DNA of 43,088 bases from Chloroflexota bacterium (GTDB lineage Bacteria; Chloroflexota; Limnocylindria; Limnocylindrales; CSP1-4), in assembly GCA_016200665.1 (NCBI GenBank), contig JACQEG010000035.1, positions 1-43,088 on the forward strand, written 5' to 3'. The stretch's first letter is position 1, and the number at the start of each line of letters is the position of its first letter. Shown here piece after piece: positions 17,544 to 26,228 of this stretch. Made by a program: the position numbers and the translations under genes. The notes beneath the pieces were generated by a model. That model was not told where the DNA came from. It ran no database searches and saw only the letters and a program-made list of their open reading frames with translations.

Positions 17544-18863
17544 ATGACCGCGGCGATGGATCCCCACAGCGTCCTCGGGCTTCAGCCGGGCGCGAGCCAG
17601 GCCGAGATCAAGCGCGCCTACCGCCGCCTGGCCAAGGCCCTCCATCCCGACTCGGCCGGGGAGCGATCGCTGCCCGCCTTCCTCGCGGTCCAGGACGCGT
17701 ATGAGCGCCTCACGGGCACGAAGGTGCGGACGGTTCGACCGACCGGCCCGCCCGCGGCCCCGGCCGCGAGCGGCGGCCCGTTTCGGGAGCCCTGGCGGGC
17801 GGACCCGGCGCGAGCGCGGGCAGCTCGCGAGCAGGCGCGCACGCGCAGTCGCGGCACCCCGGGAACGGGACCGGGCACCGGCGGCACCACCACGGGCTCG
17901 GGACCGAGCGACTGGTCCCGGGCCGAGCAGCGCGCTCGTCCGACATCGGGCCCCGAACGGCGGGCGGGGGCGACCGGACGAGCACCCGGCGGGCGGGCCG
18001 CCCGCGAATCCGCCACGACCGATGCACCCGGCACCCCCGCCGGTGGCCAGGCCGGCCGACGGCGTCGACCGGCCCGCAAGGCCACGATGGGCTCGACGAG
18101 CTACGACGAGGCCCGCGAGGCGACCGATCCCCGATGGGGCGGCGCGTCCTGGTACGGCCCGACCACCGGCGAGTACTGGATCGTGAATCCCCGCGAGTAC
18201 GCAGATCCGAGGAAGCACGGACCGGGCTACTCCAGCCGGCAGCAGACGGGGCCCGGCGACGCCGCGGAGCCAGGACTCGACGAACCGGCTCCCGACGAGG
18301 CACCGCCTCACGCACCCGACCGACCGATCGCGGGCCCGATGAACGAGGACACGTCGGCGAGGTCGGCGGAGGCCGCGACGCCGCCAGGGCAGCCCGCGGT
18401 CGAGCCGTTCATCGACTCGATCATCCGACCGGGACCCTCCGATCCGCTGCGCCGGCTCGGCCTCGTCCTTCTCGCCTGGGCGCCCGTCGGGATCGCGGCG
18501 GCGGCCGTCCTCGGCCAGCTGACCGGCTGCGCGTCGTTCTCGGCCGCCTGCGACGGGACCGACCCCTTCCTGCCGTGGGTCGCCCAGGCGATCCTCGTCG
18601 GCCTGTTGCTGGTCGCGCCAGCGCTCGCACGGATCTTCGCCGCGGGGACGTTCGGCTTGATCGTCGGGCTCGTGCCGGCCACGGCGCTCGTCCTTGCCCT
18701 CGGCGGGGGCGGCTCCTCGGCGGCGCCGGCGGTCCTTGCCGCGGTGCTGGCGATCGCATGGGTCCTCGGTGCCGGGTGGGGCCTCAGGCGGCTCTTGCCG
18801 GCCCTCGCCGCGGACCACCGCCCCACCGGCGCCGGAACTCCGCAGGGGCGAGGGACGCCGTGA
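17544..18863 (+). CDS. J-domain protein with C-terminal transmembrane segments
   Basis: DPHSVLGLQPGASQAEIKRAYRRLAKALHPDSAGERSLPAFLAVQDAYERL (HPD); C-terminal hydrophobic segments. Confidence 0.8.
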   Translation: MTAAMDPHSVLGLQPGASQAEIKRAYRRLAKALHPDSAGERSLPAFLAVQDAYERLTGTKVRTVRPTGPPAAPAASGGPFREPWRADPARARAAREQARTRSRGTPGTGPGTGGTTTGSGPSDWSRAEQRARPTSGPERRAGATGRAPGGRAARESATTDAPGTPAGGQAGRRRRPARKATMGSTSYDEAREATDPRWGGASWYGPTTGEYWIVNPREYADPRKHGPGYSSRQQTGPGDAAEPGLDEPAPDEAPPHAPDRPIAGPMNEDTSARSAEAATPPGQPAVEPFIDSIIRPGPSDPLRRLGLVLLAWAPVGIAAAAVLGQLTGCASFSAACDGTDPFLPWVAQAILVGLLLVAPALARIFAAGTFGLIVGLVPATALVLALGGGGSSAAPAVLAAVLAIAWVLGAGWGLRRLLPALAADHRPTGAGTPQGRGTP

Positions 18864-19657
18864 CCGCGGGCGAGAGCCGACATCGCGCCGGTGACCTCTC
18901 CCGCGCGGCGCAGGAGTACCTCATGGTCCTCCGGACGCTGTCGGGCAACGACGCCCGCATCACCGCGGCCGTCGTGGCCCGGCGCCTCGGGGTGAGCACC
19001 CAGGCCGCGAGCGAGATGCTCCGCCGGCTGGCCCACGACGGTCTCGTGGCCGGCCCGCCGCCGAGCACCGCCCCGCCAGCGACCGGCAAGACGTCACGAA
19101 GCGCCTCCGGCCGCGAGCTCCACCTCACCAGCGCGGGCCGGGCCGCCGCCGACGCCATCTTCCGGCGCCACGCCCTCTGCGAGTGGCTGCTGAGCGAGAT
19201 CGTCGGGCTCGGCTGGGCCGAGTCGGACAGGGAGGCGGAGCGCCTCCAGGCAGCGATCTCGCCGCAGGTGGAGGCCCGCCTCGACGACCTGCTCGGCCAT
19301 CCCGAGACCTGCCCGCACGGCAACCCGATCGATCTGGAGACCGCGCGCCGCCGTCCCGCCGGCGTGCCCCTCTCGACGATCCCGGCGGGGGAGCGCGCCA
19401 CGATCTACCGGGTCACCGAGGAGGCCGAGGAAGACTCCGGGCTCCTGGGCTACCTCGAGGCCCGCGGCCTGCGACCCGGCGCCGCCGTGGCGATCCTTGC
19501 CCGCTCCGAGTCGCTCGACTCCCTGACGCTCGACGGCCCCCTCGGGCGGGCGACGCTCGGCCTGCGACCGGCATCGCTCATCCGGGTCCTCCGGGGCGAC
19601 GTCGACGCCGCTCTCTTCCACCGGGTGAACGTTTCCGGCCGCGCCGTCGTCGGATAG
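18860..19657 (+). CDS. DtxR/IdeR/MntR-family metal-dependent regulator with FeoA-like domain
   Basis: SRAAQEYLMVLRTLSGNDARITAAVVARRLGVSTQAASEMLRRLAHDGLV, metal-ligand region RHALCEWLLSEIVGL, HPETCPHGNPI; GTG start overlaps J-domain gene stop. Confidence 0.85.
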   Translation: MTAGESRHRAGDLSRAAQEYLMVLRTLSGNDARITAAVVARRLGVSTQAASEMLRRLAHDGLVAGPPPSTAPPATGKTSRSASGRELHLTSAGRAAADAIFRRHALCEWLLSEIVGLGWAESDREAERLQAAISPQVEARLDDLLGHPETCPHGNPIDLETARRRPAGVPLSTIPAGERATIYRVTEEAEEDSGLLGYLEARGLRPGAAVAILARSESLDSLTLDGPLGRATLGLRPASLIRVLRGDVDAALFHRVNVSGRAVVG

Positions 19658-19699
19658 CACGACCGGGCTCCAACCCGGCATGCTCGCGAGGATGGCAGG

Positions 19700-20221
19700 G
19701 TGGAGGTCGCGATCGTGACCCAGCGGGCCGTCGACGTCGGCGACCTCGTCATGGCCCGGGTCGGCGACGCGTATCGGCTCGCCCGAGCGATCCTCCTGGA
19801 CGATGGGGAGGCCGAGGACGCGGTCCAGGAAGCGTCCCTGACCGCCTGGCGGAAGCAGGGCTCGCTCCGAGACCCATCTGCCTTCGACGCCTGGTTCGAT
19901 CGGATCCTCGTCAACCAGTGCCGCGACCAGCTCCGACGCCGCAAGCGCTCGGTCCGGATCGCAACCCCGATCGTCGCGCTCGATCCGCCCGACACGGGCA
20001 GTGACCCGGCCCGCGGCGATGCCGACCCGGACCTCGACCTGGCGCTCGCCGCGCTCGACCTCGATCACCGGGTCGTCGTCGTCATGCGCTACTGGCAGGA
20101 CCGCGCGGTTGAGGACATCGCCACTCGGCTGGGGATTCCCGCCGGCACCGTGAAGTCGCGCCTGCATCACGCCATGCGCTCGCTGCGCGCGAGCCTGGAG
20201 GCCAGCCATGGACGATCGTGA
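19700..20221 (+). CDS. ECF-type RNA polymerase sigma factor
   Basis: AYRLARAILLDDGEAEDAVQEASLTAWRKQGSLRDPSAFDAWFDRILVNQCRDQLRRRKR and YWQDRAVEDIATRLGIPAGTVKSRLHHAMRSLRASLE. GTG start. Confidence 0.88.
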   Translation: MEVAIVTQRAVDVGDLVMARVGDAYRLARAILLDDGEAEDAVQEASLTAWRKQGSLRDPSAFDAWFDRILVNQCRDQLRRRKRSVRIATPIVALDPPDTGSDPARGDADPDLDLALAALDLDHRVVVVMRYWQDRAVEDIATRLGIPAGTVKSRLHHAMRSLRASLEASHGRS

Positions 20222-21368
20222 CCTCGAGGCGCGCCTCAGCGCGCACCTCCACCGCCGCCTCGATGACGCCCAGCCGCCGGCCGAGCTCGCGGCCAGTGTC
20301 GCCCAGGGCTTCGCGACCCAGCCGCGCCGGATCGGCCTCCCGGGCCTCGGCGTCCACAGCCCGATGCGGATCGGTTTCTCGCTGACCGCCGTCGCGGTTG
20401 CGGTGGCCGTGCTCGCCGTCGCGGCCTCGAGCCTCGGGTTTCACCTGGGCCCGAACGTCGGGAACGGGCCATCACCGAGCCCGACTGCAGCTCCGGTCGA
20501 ACGCACCTTCATCGTGCTCCCGCCGACTCCGCAAGTGCCGGCGAAGCCGGAGGCGATCGTCGCGGGCGACGTGTTGGCTGCCCGCCTGCGGGCCCTCGGC
20601 ATCGGCACATTCACCATGAGCGGCGGCTACGGCATGACCTTCACGTTCTTCGACGCGCCGGGCGGCCCCGGACCCACGGATGACACCGTCCGCGCGGTCC
20701 TGGCTGCCCCGGGCGTCGCCCAGTTCATCCCGATCCCCACCGGTGATCCGACCGTCTCGGCCGGCCAGACGCTGCCGCACCCGTACCCGGTGCTGTTCGG
20801 GAACGAGGGCATTGCGAGCGTTCGCGAGGGCACCGACCAGAACGGGAACGCGGCGCTGAACATCAACCTCGTGCCGGCGGCGACGCGGCTCTTCGCCGAC
20901 TACACGACGAACCACATCGGCGACCAGCTCGCGATCGTCATCGACGGGCGGGTGGCCTCCGCCCCGATCATCCAGAGTGCGATCGCCGGTGGGGACGTCC
21001 AGGTCTCGAACGACTCGTCAACCATCGGGATCGCGCTCGCTGCCCAGCTCCGCGCCATCCTGATCGGCGGCTCGTTGCCCGAAGCGTGGCGCGGCGCGCC
21101 GGTCCCGAAGATCATCACCCGGGAGGCTGCGGCTGCACTGGCGCTGGCCGAGCCGGGCGCGACCGACCTCCTGTACGCCCAGGCCGATGCCGAGCTGGTG
21201 AGCGGCCAATGGCGGGCGGTCTGGAGCATCGGGGTCGGGGGGTCGTTTCCAGACTTCCCCTGCACGGAGTCGCCCTCGCCATGCCCGATCGCCGGAGTCG
21301 AGGTCGTGAAGATCGATGCGGTCGACGGCGTCGTGATCGGGCACGAACCGGGCGGCCCGACGCCCTAG
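20208..21368 (+). CDS. Candidate anti-sigma factor with single TM and SecD-P1-like extracytoplasmic domain
   Basis: Overlaps the sigma gene by 14 nt. TM IGFSLTAVAVAVAVLAVAASSLG; SecD-like GNAALNINLVPAATRLFADYTTNHIGDQLAIVIDGRVASAPIIQSAIAGGDVQVS. Confidence 0.7.
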   Translation: MDDRDLEARLSAHLHRRLDDAQPPAELAASVAQGFATQPRRIGLPGLGVHSPMRIGFSLTAVAVAVAVLAVAASSLGFHLGPNVGNGPSPSPTAAPVERTFIVLPPTPQVPAKPEAIVAGDVLAARLRALGIGTFTMSGGYGMTFTFFDAPGGPGPTDDTVRAVLAAPGVAQFIPIPTGDPTVSAGQTLPHPYPVLFGNEGIASVREGTDQNGNAALNINLVPAATRLFADYTTNHIGDQLAIVIDGRVASAPIIQSAIAGGDVQVSNDSSTIGIALAAQLRAILIGGSLPEAWRGAPVPKIITREAAAALALAEPGATDLLYAQADAELVSGQWRAVWSIGVGGSFPDFPCTESPSPCPIAGVEVVKIDAVDGVVIGHEPGGPTP

Positions 21369-21409
21369 CTCGGGAAGGTGGTCCGGTCCGGGGCCGGTAG
21401 ACTCGGCCT

Positions 21410-22909
21410 GTGACCGAGACTCGCGTTCGCATCGCGCCGAGCCCGACCGGGCCGCTCCACATCGGGACGGCGCGGACGGCGCTGTTCAACTACCTCTTCG
21501 CGCGCCGGACGGGCGGGACCTTCATCCTGCGGCTGGAGGACACCGACGTCGCCCGGAGCACCGTGGCGTTCGAGGAGGACATCCTCACGGGTCTCCACTG
21601 GCTCGGGATCCAGTGGGACGAGGGGCCCGACAGCGCCGGCGGCGAGGACCGCGGGCCATACGGTCCGTATCGCCAGATGCAGCGCCGCGAGCGCTACGAC
21701 GAGGCGGCTCGCGACCTCCTGGCCCGCGACCTCGCCTACCCCTGCTATTGCACGGCCGAGGAGCTCGAGGCCGATCGGAAGGCCCACGAGGCAGCTCACG
21801 AGCCGCCGCGATACGTCGGTCGATGCGCGAATCTCACCGCCGAGACGCGTGCCGCGAAGGAGGCGAGCGGCCTCCGCGGCGCCCTGCGCTTCCGCGTCCC
21901 GCCCGGCGTCGTGGCGTTCGACGATCTCGTCCGGGGCCACGTCGAGATCGATGCCTTCAACCTCGGCGGCGACTTCGTCATCGTCCGCAGCGACGGCACG
22001 CCGCTGTATCACTTCGTCGTGGTCGTCGACGACGCGGCGATGGACATCAGCCACGTCATCCGCGGCGAGGACCATCTGTCGAACACGCCGAAGCACATCC
22101 TGCTGTTCCGGGCGCTCGGCCACGACGTGCCGGCGTTTGCCCACCTGCCGCTGATCCTCAACCCGGACCGGACCAAGATGTCGAAGCGGAAGAGCCAGAC
22201 CGCGATCAGCGACTACCTCGCCCAGGGCTTCATCCGCGAGGCCCTCGTCAACTACCTCGCGCTGCTGGGCTGGTCGACTGGCACCGAGGAGGAGATCCTC
22301 TCGCTCGACGAGCTCTCCGCGCGCTTCGACCTCGAGCACGTCCAGAAGGGCGGCGCGGTCTTCGATCGCGAGCGCCTCGAGTGGCTGAACGGCCAGTGGA
22401 TCCGGAAGCTCGAGCCGGACGACCTCATCGAGCGACTCGAGCCGTTCCTCCAGCGCGAGCTCGACGCCGGGCGGATCGACCGGCTGCCCGATCCCGAGGA
22501 GCTGCGCGGTCTCCTGCCGATCGTCCAGGAGCGGCTGCCGCGACTCGACGCGGTCGGCGACCTCGTCGGCTTCCTGTGGGTCGACGACCTGCGGCCGGAT
22601 CCCGCGCTGCTCGTCCCGAAGCGCTGGGACGCGGCGACGACCCGCGACGGCCTCGCCACTGCTCGCGAGACGATCGCCGCGACGGTCGGCGCGGTGACCT
22701 TCGAGGCCGACGAGCTGGAACCGCCTTTGCGCGCCCTCGCCGAGGCTCGCGGCTGGAAGGTCGGCGACCTGTTCATGGCGATCCGTGTCGCCGTCACCGG
22801 ACGGACCGCGACGCCGCCCTTGTTCGACACGCTCGTCGCGCTCGGTCGCGACCGCACGCTCGCCCGGCTCGATCGCGCGATCGAGCTCCTGACCGACGTG
22901 CCCGGGTAG
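21410..22909 (+). CDS. gltX: Glutamyl-tRNA synthetase
   Basis: VRIAPSPTGPLHIGTARTALFNYLFAR (HIGH-type), RLEDTDVARS, DRTKMSKRKSQTAI (KMSKS). GTG start. Confidence 0.95.
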   Translation: MTETRVRIAPSPTGPLHIGTARTALFNYLFARRTGGTFILRLEDTDVARSTVAFEEDILTGLHWLGIQWDEGPDSAGGEDRGPYGPYRQMQRRERYDEAARDLLARDLAYPCYCTAEELEADRKAHEAAHEPPRYVGRCANLTAETRAAKEASGLRGALRFRVPPGVVAFDDLVRGHVEIDAFNLGGDFVIVRSDGTPLYHFVVVVDDAAMDISHVIRGEDHLSNTPKHILLFRALGHDVPAFAHLPLILNPDRTKMSKRKSQTAISDYLAQGFIREALVNYLALLGWSTGTEEEILSLDELSARFDLEHVQKGGAVFDRERLEWLNGQWIRKLEPDDLIERLEPFLQRELDAGRIDRLPDPEELRGLLPIVQERLPRLDAVGDLVGFLWVDDLRPDPALLVPKRWDAATTRDGLATARETIAATVGAVTFEADELEPPLRALAEARGWKVGDLFMAIRVAVTGRTATPPLFDTLVALGRDRTLARLDRAIELLTDVPG

Positions 22910-22930
22910 TCACGCCAGGAGGCATCCGCC

Positions 22931-23344
22931 ATGTCGATCACCCACGCCGAGGTCCGGGCCTGGCTCGACCGCTACGTCGAGGCCTGGCAGAGCTACGACC
23001 GAGCCGCCGTGGAGGCCCTGTTCGCCGAGGACGCCGAGTACCGCTACCACCCCTGGGACGAGCCGGTCCGTGGCCGCGACGCGATCGTCCACGACTGGCT
23101 CAACCCCGGCGGGAGTGCCGACGGGCGCGACAAGCCCGGCACGTGGAGCGCCTACTACGAGCCCTATGTCGGCAATGGCAACCGGGCGGTCGCCATCGGC
23201 GAGTCGATCTACTACGCCGACGCATCGCAATCGAACGAGCTGCGCCACTACTGGAACATCTGGACGATCGAGTTCGACGAGGCCGGCCGCTGCACGAGCT
23301 TCGTCGAGTACTTCATGCAGCGGAAGAAGCCGGCGGCTTCGTAG
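22931..23344 (+). CDS. NTF2-like / SnoaL-like family protein
   Basis: VRAWLDRYVEAWQSYDRAAVEALFAEDAEYRYHPWDEPVRGRDAIVHDWL... Confidence 0.75.
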   Translation: MSITHAEVRAWLDRYVEAWQSYDRAAVEALFAEDAEYRYHPWDEPVRGRDAIVHDWLNPGGSADGRDKPGTWSAYYEPYVGNGNRAVAIGESIYYADASQSNELRHYWNIWTIEFDEAGRCTSFVEYFMQRKKPAAS

Positions 23345-23354
23345 GATTCGCGTG

Positions 23355-23735
23355 ATGCTCGGAGACCAGCCGGTGTACCCGATCCTGCTCTCGACCGACA
23401 TGGCGGCGAGTCGGGCGTTCTACCACGATCGCCTCGGGCTCCAGGTCCTTGGCGAGACCGAGGAGCGGATCGTCCTGAAGTGCGGCGACGGCACGCGCCT
23501 CCTGATCTCGCGGAGCACCGTCGGCACGAGCGACACCCAGACCCAGGTCGCGTGGCGCGTGCCGGACATCCGCGCGGCGATCGCCGACCTCCGGGCGCGC
23601 GGCGTCACGATCCAGGAGTACCGCCCGCCCGATCCCGTGACGGACGACGGCGTTGCGGATATGGGCCACTCCTGGGCAGCCTGGTTCGTCGACCCGGACG
23701 GCAACGTCCTGTCCGTGATCCAGCCGAAGCCGTGA
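23355..23735 (+). CDS. VOC (glyoxalase/bleomycin resistance-like) family protein
   Basis: VYPILLSTDMAASRAFYHDRLGLQVLGETEERIVLKCGDG...AAWFVDPDGNVLSVIQPKP. Confidence 0.87.
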   Translation: MLGDQPVYPILLSTDMAASRAFYHDRLGLQVLGETEERIVLKCGDGTRLLISRSTVGTSDTQTQVAWRVPDIRAAIADLRARGVTIQEYRPPDPVTDDGVADMGHSWAAWFVDPDGNVLSVIQPKP

Positions 23736-23812
23736 TCCCGGCGGCGGACGTTCGCGGAGCCCCAGGGGATCGGCCAATTCGGCGTTAACAATCGTGGCTA
23801 TGCTCAGCGGAG

Positions 23813-24505
23813 ATGGCCCGAACGATCCTCGTCGTCGAGGACGAACCGACCCTCCGCGAGACCCTGGCGGAGGCCTTGGAGACGGATGGCTTCGCCGTTC
23901 GCACTGCCGCCGACGGACCGGCCGCGGTCGCCTCGTTTCGTGAGCAGGAGCCCGATCTCGTCCTCCTGGACCTGATGCTGCCCGGCATGTCCGGGATCGA
24001 CGTGACTCGCGTCCTGCGCTCGGCATCCGCGGTGCCGATCGTCATGCTCACCGCACGGGATTCGGAGGTCGACAAGGTCGTCGGGCTGGAGCTCGGCGCC
24101 GACGACTACGTCACGAAGCCCTTCAGCCTCCGCGAGCTCTCGGCTCGGATCCGGGCGATCTTCCGGCGAACGGACCAGCTCGGCTCGACGCAGCTGCCAC
24201 CGCTCGTCGACCTCGGCCCCGTCCGGGTGGACCTCGCCGGCCACCGGCTCCTCCGGGACGGCCACGAGGTGCCGATCAAGCCGAAGGTCTTCGAGCTCCT
24301 GTCGTTCCTGCTGCGCCACCCGGGCCAGGTCATGACCCGCGACCAGCTGCTCGAGCACGTCTGGGGCTATGACTACCCGGGCGAGACGCGCACGGTCGAC
24401 GTCCACGTCCACTGGCTCCGTTCGGCGATCGAGCCGGATCCCGGGGTCCCGACGATCGTCCAGACCGTCCGCGGCGTCGGCTACGTCCTGCGGCGGCCCG
24501 CCTGA
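23813..24505 (+). CDS. OmpR/PhoB-family response regulator
   Basis: ILVVEDEPTLRETLAEAL, DLVLLDLMLPGMSGIDVTR, VIMLTAR-like VPIVMLTARDSE, LGADDYVTKPFSLRELSARI; C-terminal winged helix with GYDYPGETRTVDVHVHWLRSAIEPDP. Confidence 0.93.
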   Translation: MARTILVVEDEPTLRETLAEALETDGFAVRTAADGPAAVASFREQEPDLVLLDLMLPGMSGIDVTRVLRSASAVPIVMLTARDSEVDKVVGLELGADDYVTKPFSLRELSARIRAIFRRTDQLGSTQLPPLVDLGPVRVDLAGHRLLRDGHEVPIKPKVFELLSFLLRHPGQVMTRDQLLEHVWGYDYPGETRTVDVHVHWLRSAIEPDPGVPTIVQTVRGVGYVLRRPA

Positions 24506-24516
24506 CGGACGCGTAT

Positions 24517-24541
24517 TGACGCGCCGAACACGGCGCGTTCA
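24517..24541. terminator. Stem-loop terminator candidate after the response regulator
   Basis: ACGCGCCG-AACA-CGGCGCGT, perfect 8-bp stem with tetraloop, 13 nt after the stop codon. Confidence 0.5.
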
Positions 24542-24565
24542 CCGCGCCGCCCGAATGTCGGCGCC

Positions 24566-24841
24566 ATGACGAACCCACCATTCAGGACCGAGGTCCAGCG
24601 ACTCCGCCAGTGGTGCGGGGACCCCACGATCGAGGTCGAGGCGGTCGTCGCCCACCTCGAGCCGATCCGCTCGCGATCCAGCCTGCTGTCCTCGTTTGCC
24701 CGCGAAGCCAGTCCATCCGAGCCGGTCCGGACCGCCTATGCGATCCGCTGGCTCGAGCTCGGCTCCGGCATCGCGGCGGCCGGCGTCTCGCGGTCCAGGC
24801 GCCGCCGCGTCATGCGGCCCGTCCTCCGGGGCCGCTCCTAG
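24566..24841 (+). CDS. Hypothetical protein (91 aa)
   Basis: MTNPPFRTEVQRLRQWCGDPTIEVEAVVAHLEPIRSRSSLLSSFAREASPSEPVRTAYAIRWLELGSG...; codon third positions fit local genes. Confidence 0.45.
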   Translation: MTNPPFRTEVQRLRQWCGDPTIEVEAVVAHLEPIRSRSSLLSSFAREASPSEPVRTAYAIRWLELGSGIAAAGVSRSRRRRVMRPVLRGRS

Positions 24842-24970
24842 GGTCGCGGCCGTCCGAAGGGGTGCCGGCCGGCCGAAGGGGGACCGGTCGGTCGCGGCTC
24901 CTGGCTCGAGCCGGCTGACGTCGCAGTTCGGCACGGTCGACCATATGCACGGGGCGGGTTGGATTGCAGG

Positions 24971-25029
24971 CGACCGTGCTTGTCACGCAGCCCAGGGCGC
25001 GTGATCGAGCGTTGTGCCAAGCACGGTCG
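24971..25029. other. Nested inverted repeat in intergenic DNA
   Basis: Outer arms CGACCGTGCTTG (24971-24982) and CAAGCACGGTCG (25018-25029), 12-bp perfect; inner arms TCACGC (24983-24988) and GCGTGA (24999-25004). Confidence 0.6.
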
Positions 25030-25140
25030 GTGCGGATCCGACCCAGGTGGCGCATAACGGTCGCTCGGCGCTCAGGGTCGGTGCTCAGGGTTCGGCATTC
25101 GGGGGGGGGTCGCCCGGTCAACGCGAGCGGCAGGGTCGGC

Positions 25141-26148
25141 CTAGAGGACCCGGCTGAGGATCTCCCAGGCGATCCACGCCACGGCGGCCGAGGCCGGCAG
25201 CGTCAGCACCCAGGCGATGACGATGTTCCAGGCCAGGCCCCACCGCACCGCTGAGAACCGGTCGCTCGCCCCGACGCCCATGATGGCGGACGAGATGACG
25301 TGGGTCGTCGAGACGGGCATCCCGAACGTCGATGCCCCGAGGATGATCGTGGCCGCGGTGGTCTCCGCCGCGAAGCCGTGGACCGGGTCGAGCTTGACCA
25401 CGCGCTGGCCCATCGTCCGGATGATCCGCCAGCCCCCGCCCGCGGTCCCGAGCGAGATGGCCGTCGCGGCCAGGATGATCACCCACAGGGGCACGACGGG
25501 CTCGGCCAGGACGCCGCCGGCGACGAGCGCCAGGGTGATGATGCCCATGGTCTTCTGGGCGTCGTTCGAGCCATGGCTGAACGCCATGTAGGCCGCCGAC
25601 AGGACCTGGAGCCGCCGGAAGCGCTCGTTGAGCCGGCGCGGATGGGCCCGCCGGAAGACATTGAGCAGCAGGACCATCATCAGGAAGCCGATGCCGATGC
25701 CGAGGATCGGCGAGAGGACCAGCGGCAGGAGGACCTTCTCGGCGATCCCGTCGGGCTTGAGCGCATTGACGCCGCCCGCGGCGACCGCGGCGCCGATGAG
25801 GCCGCCGATCAGGGCATGGCTGGACGACGAGGGGATCCCGAGCCGCCACGTGATGAGGTCCCAGGTGATGCCGCCGACGAGTGCCGCGGCGACGACGATC
25901 TGGCCGGCGTCGGCACCGGGTGGCGCCGTCGCGATCCCCGACGCGATCGTCTTTGCGACCGCCGTCCCCGTGAGCGCGCCGATGAAGTTGGCCGCCGCCG
26001 ACATGAGGATCGCGTAGTGCGGTCGCAGGGCCCGCGTCGAGACCGACGTCGCGATCGCGTTGGCCGTGTCGTGGAAGCCGTTGACATAGTCGAAGGCAAC
26101 CGCGAGCACGAGCACGAGGAGCAGGAGGAGGGTGAACCCGGAGGGCAC
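25141..26148 (-). CDS. pit: PiT-family inorganic phosphate transporter
   Basis: FDYVNGFHDTANAIATSVSTRAL, HALIGGLIGAAVAAGG, FSHGSNDAQKTMGIITLAL. Confidence 0.93.
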   Translation of the reverse strand: MPSGFTLLLLLVLVLAVAFDYVNGFHDTANAIATSVSTRALRPHYAILMSAAANFIGALTGTAVAKTIASGIATAPPGADAGQIVVAAALVGGITWDLITWRLGIPSSSSHALIGGLIGAAVAAGGVNALKPDGIAEKVLLPLVLSPILGIGIGFLMMVLLLNVFRRAHPRRLNERFRRLQVLSAAYMAFSHGSNDAQKTMGIITLALVAGGVLAEPVVPLWVIILAATAISLGTAGGGWRIIRTMGQRVVKLDPVHGFAAETTAATIILGASTFGMPVSTTHVISSAIMGVGASDRFSAVRWGLAWNIVIAWVLTLPASAAVAWIAWEILSRVL

Positions 26149-26228
26149 GCCTAAAGGCTAGCAGCGCGCCGCCCGGGTCGGCTGACCGTGCGTTGGGCGC
26201 CGGCGAGTGCTCTATCCTTCGATCTCCC

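Noticed and set aside
15816-18818. 1000-aa minus-strand ORF
   Set aside because: Antisense to upp (out of frame), asparaginase and the J-domain gene; Arg/Gly/Pro-rich artefact of high GC.
25101-25109. G9 homopolymer as a phase-variation tract
   Set aside because: Lies in an intergenic region with no ORF or clear promoter spacing across it; may be a sequencing artefact.
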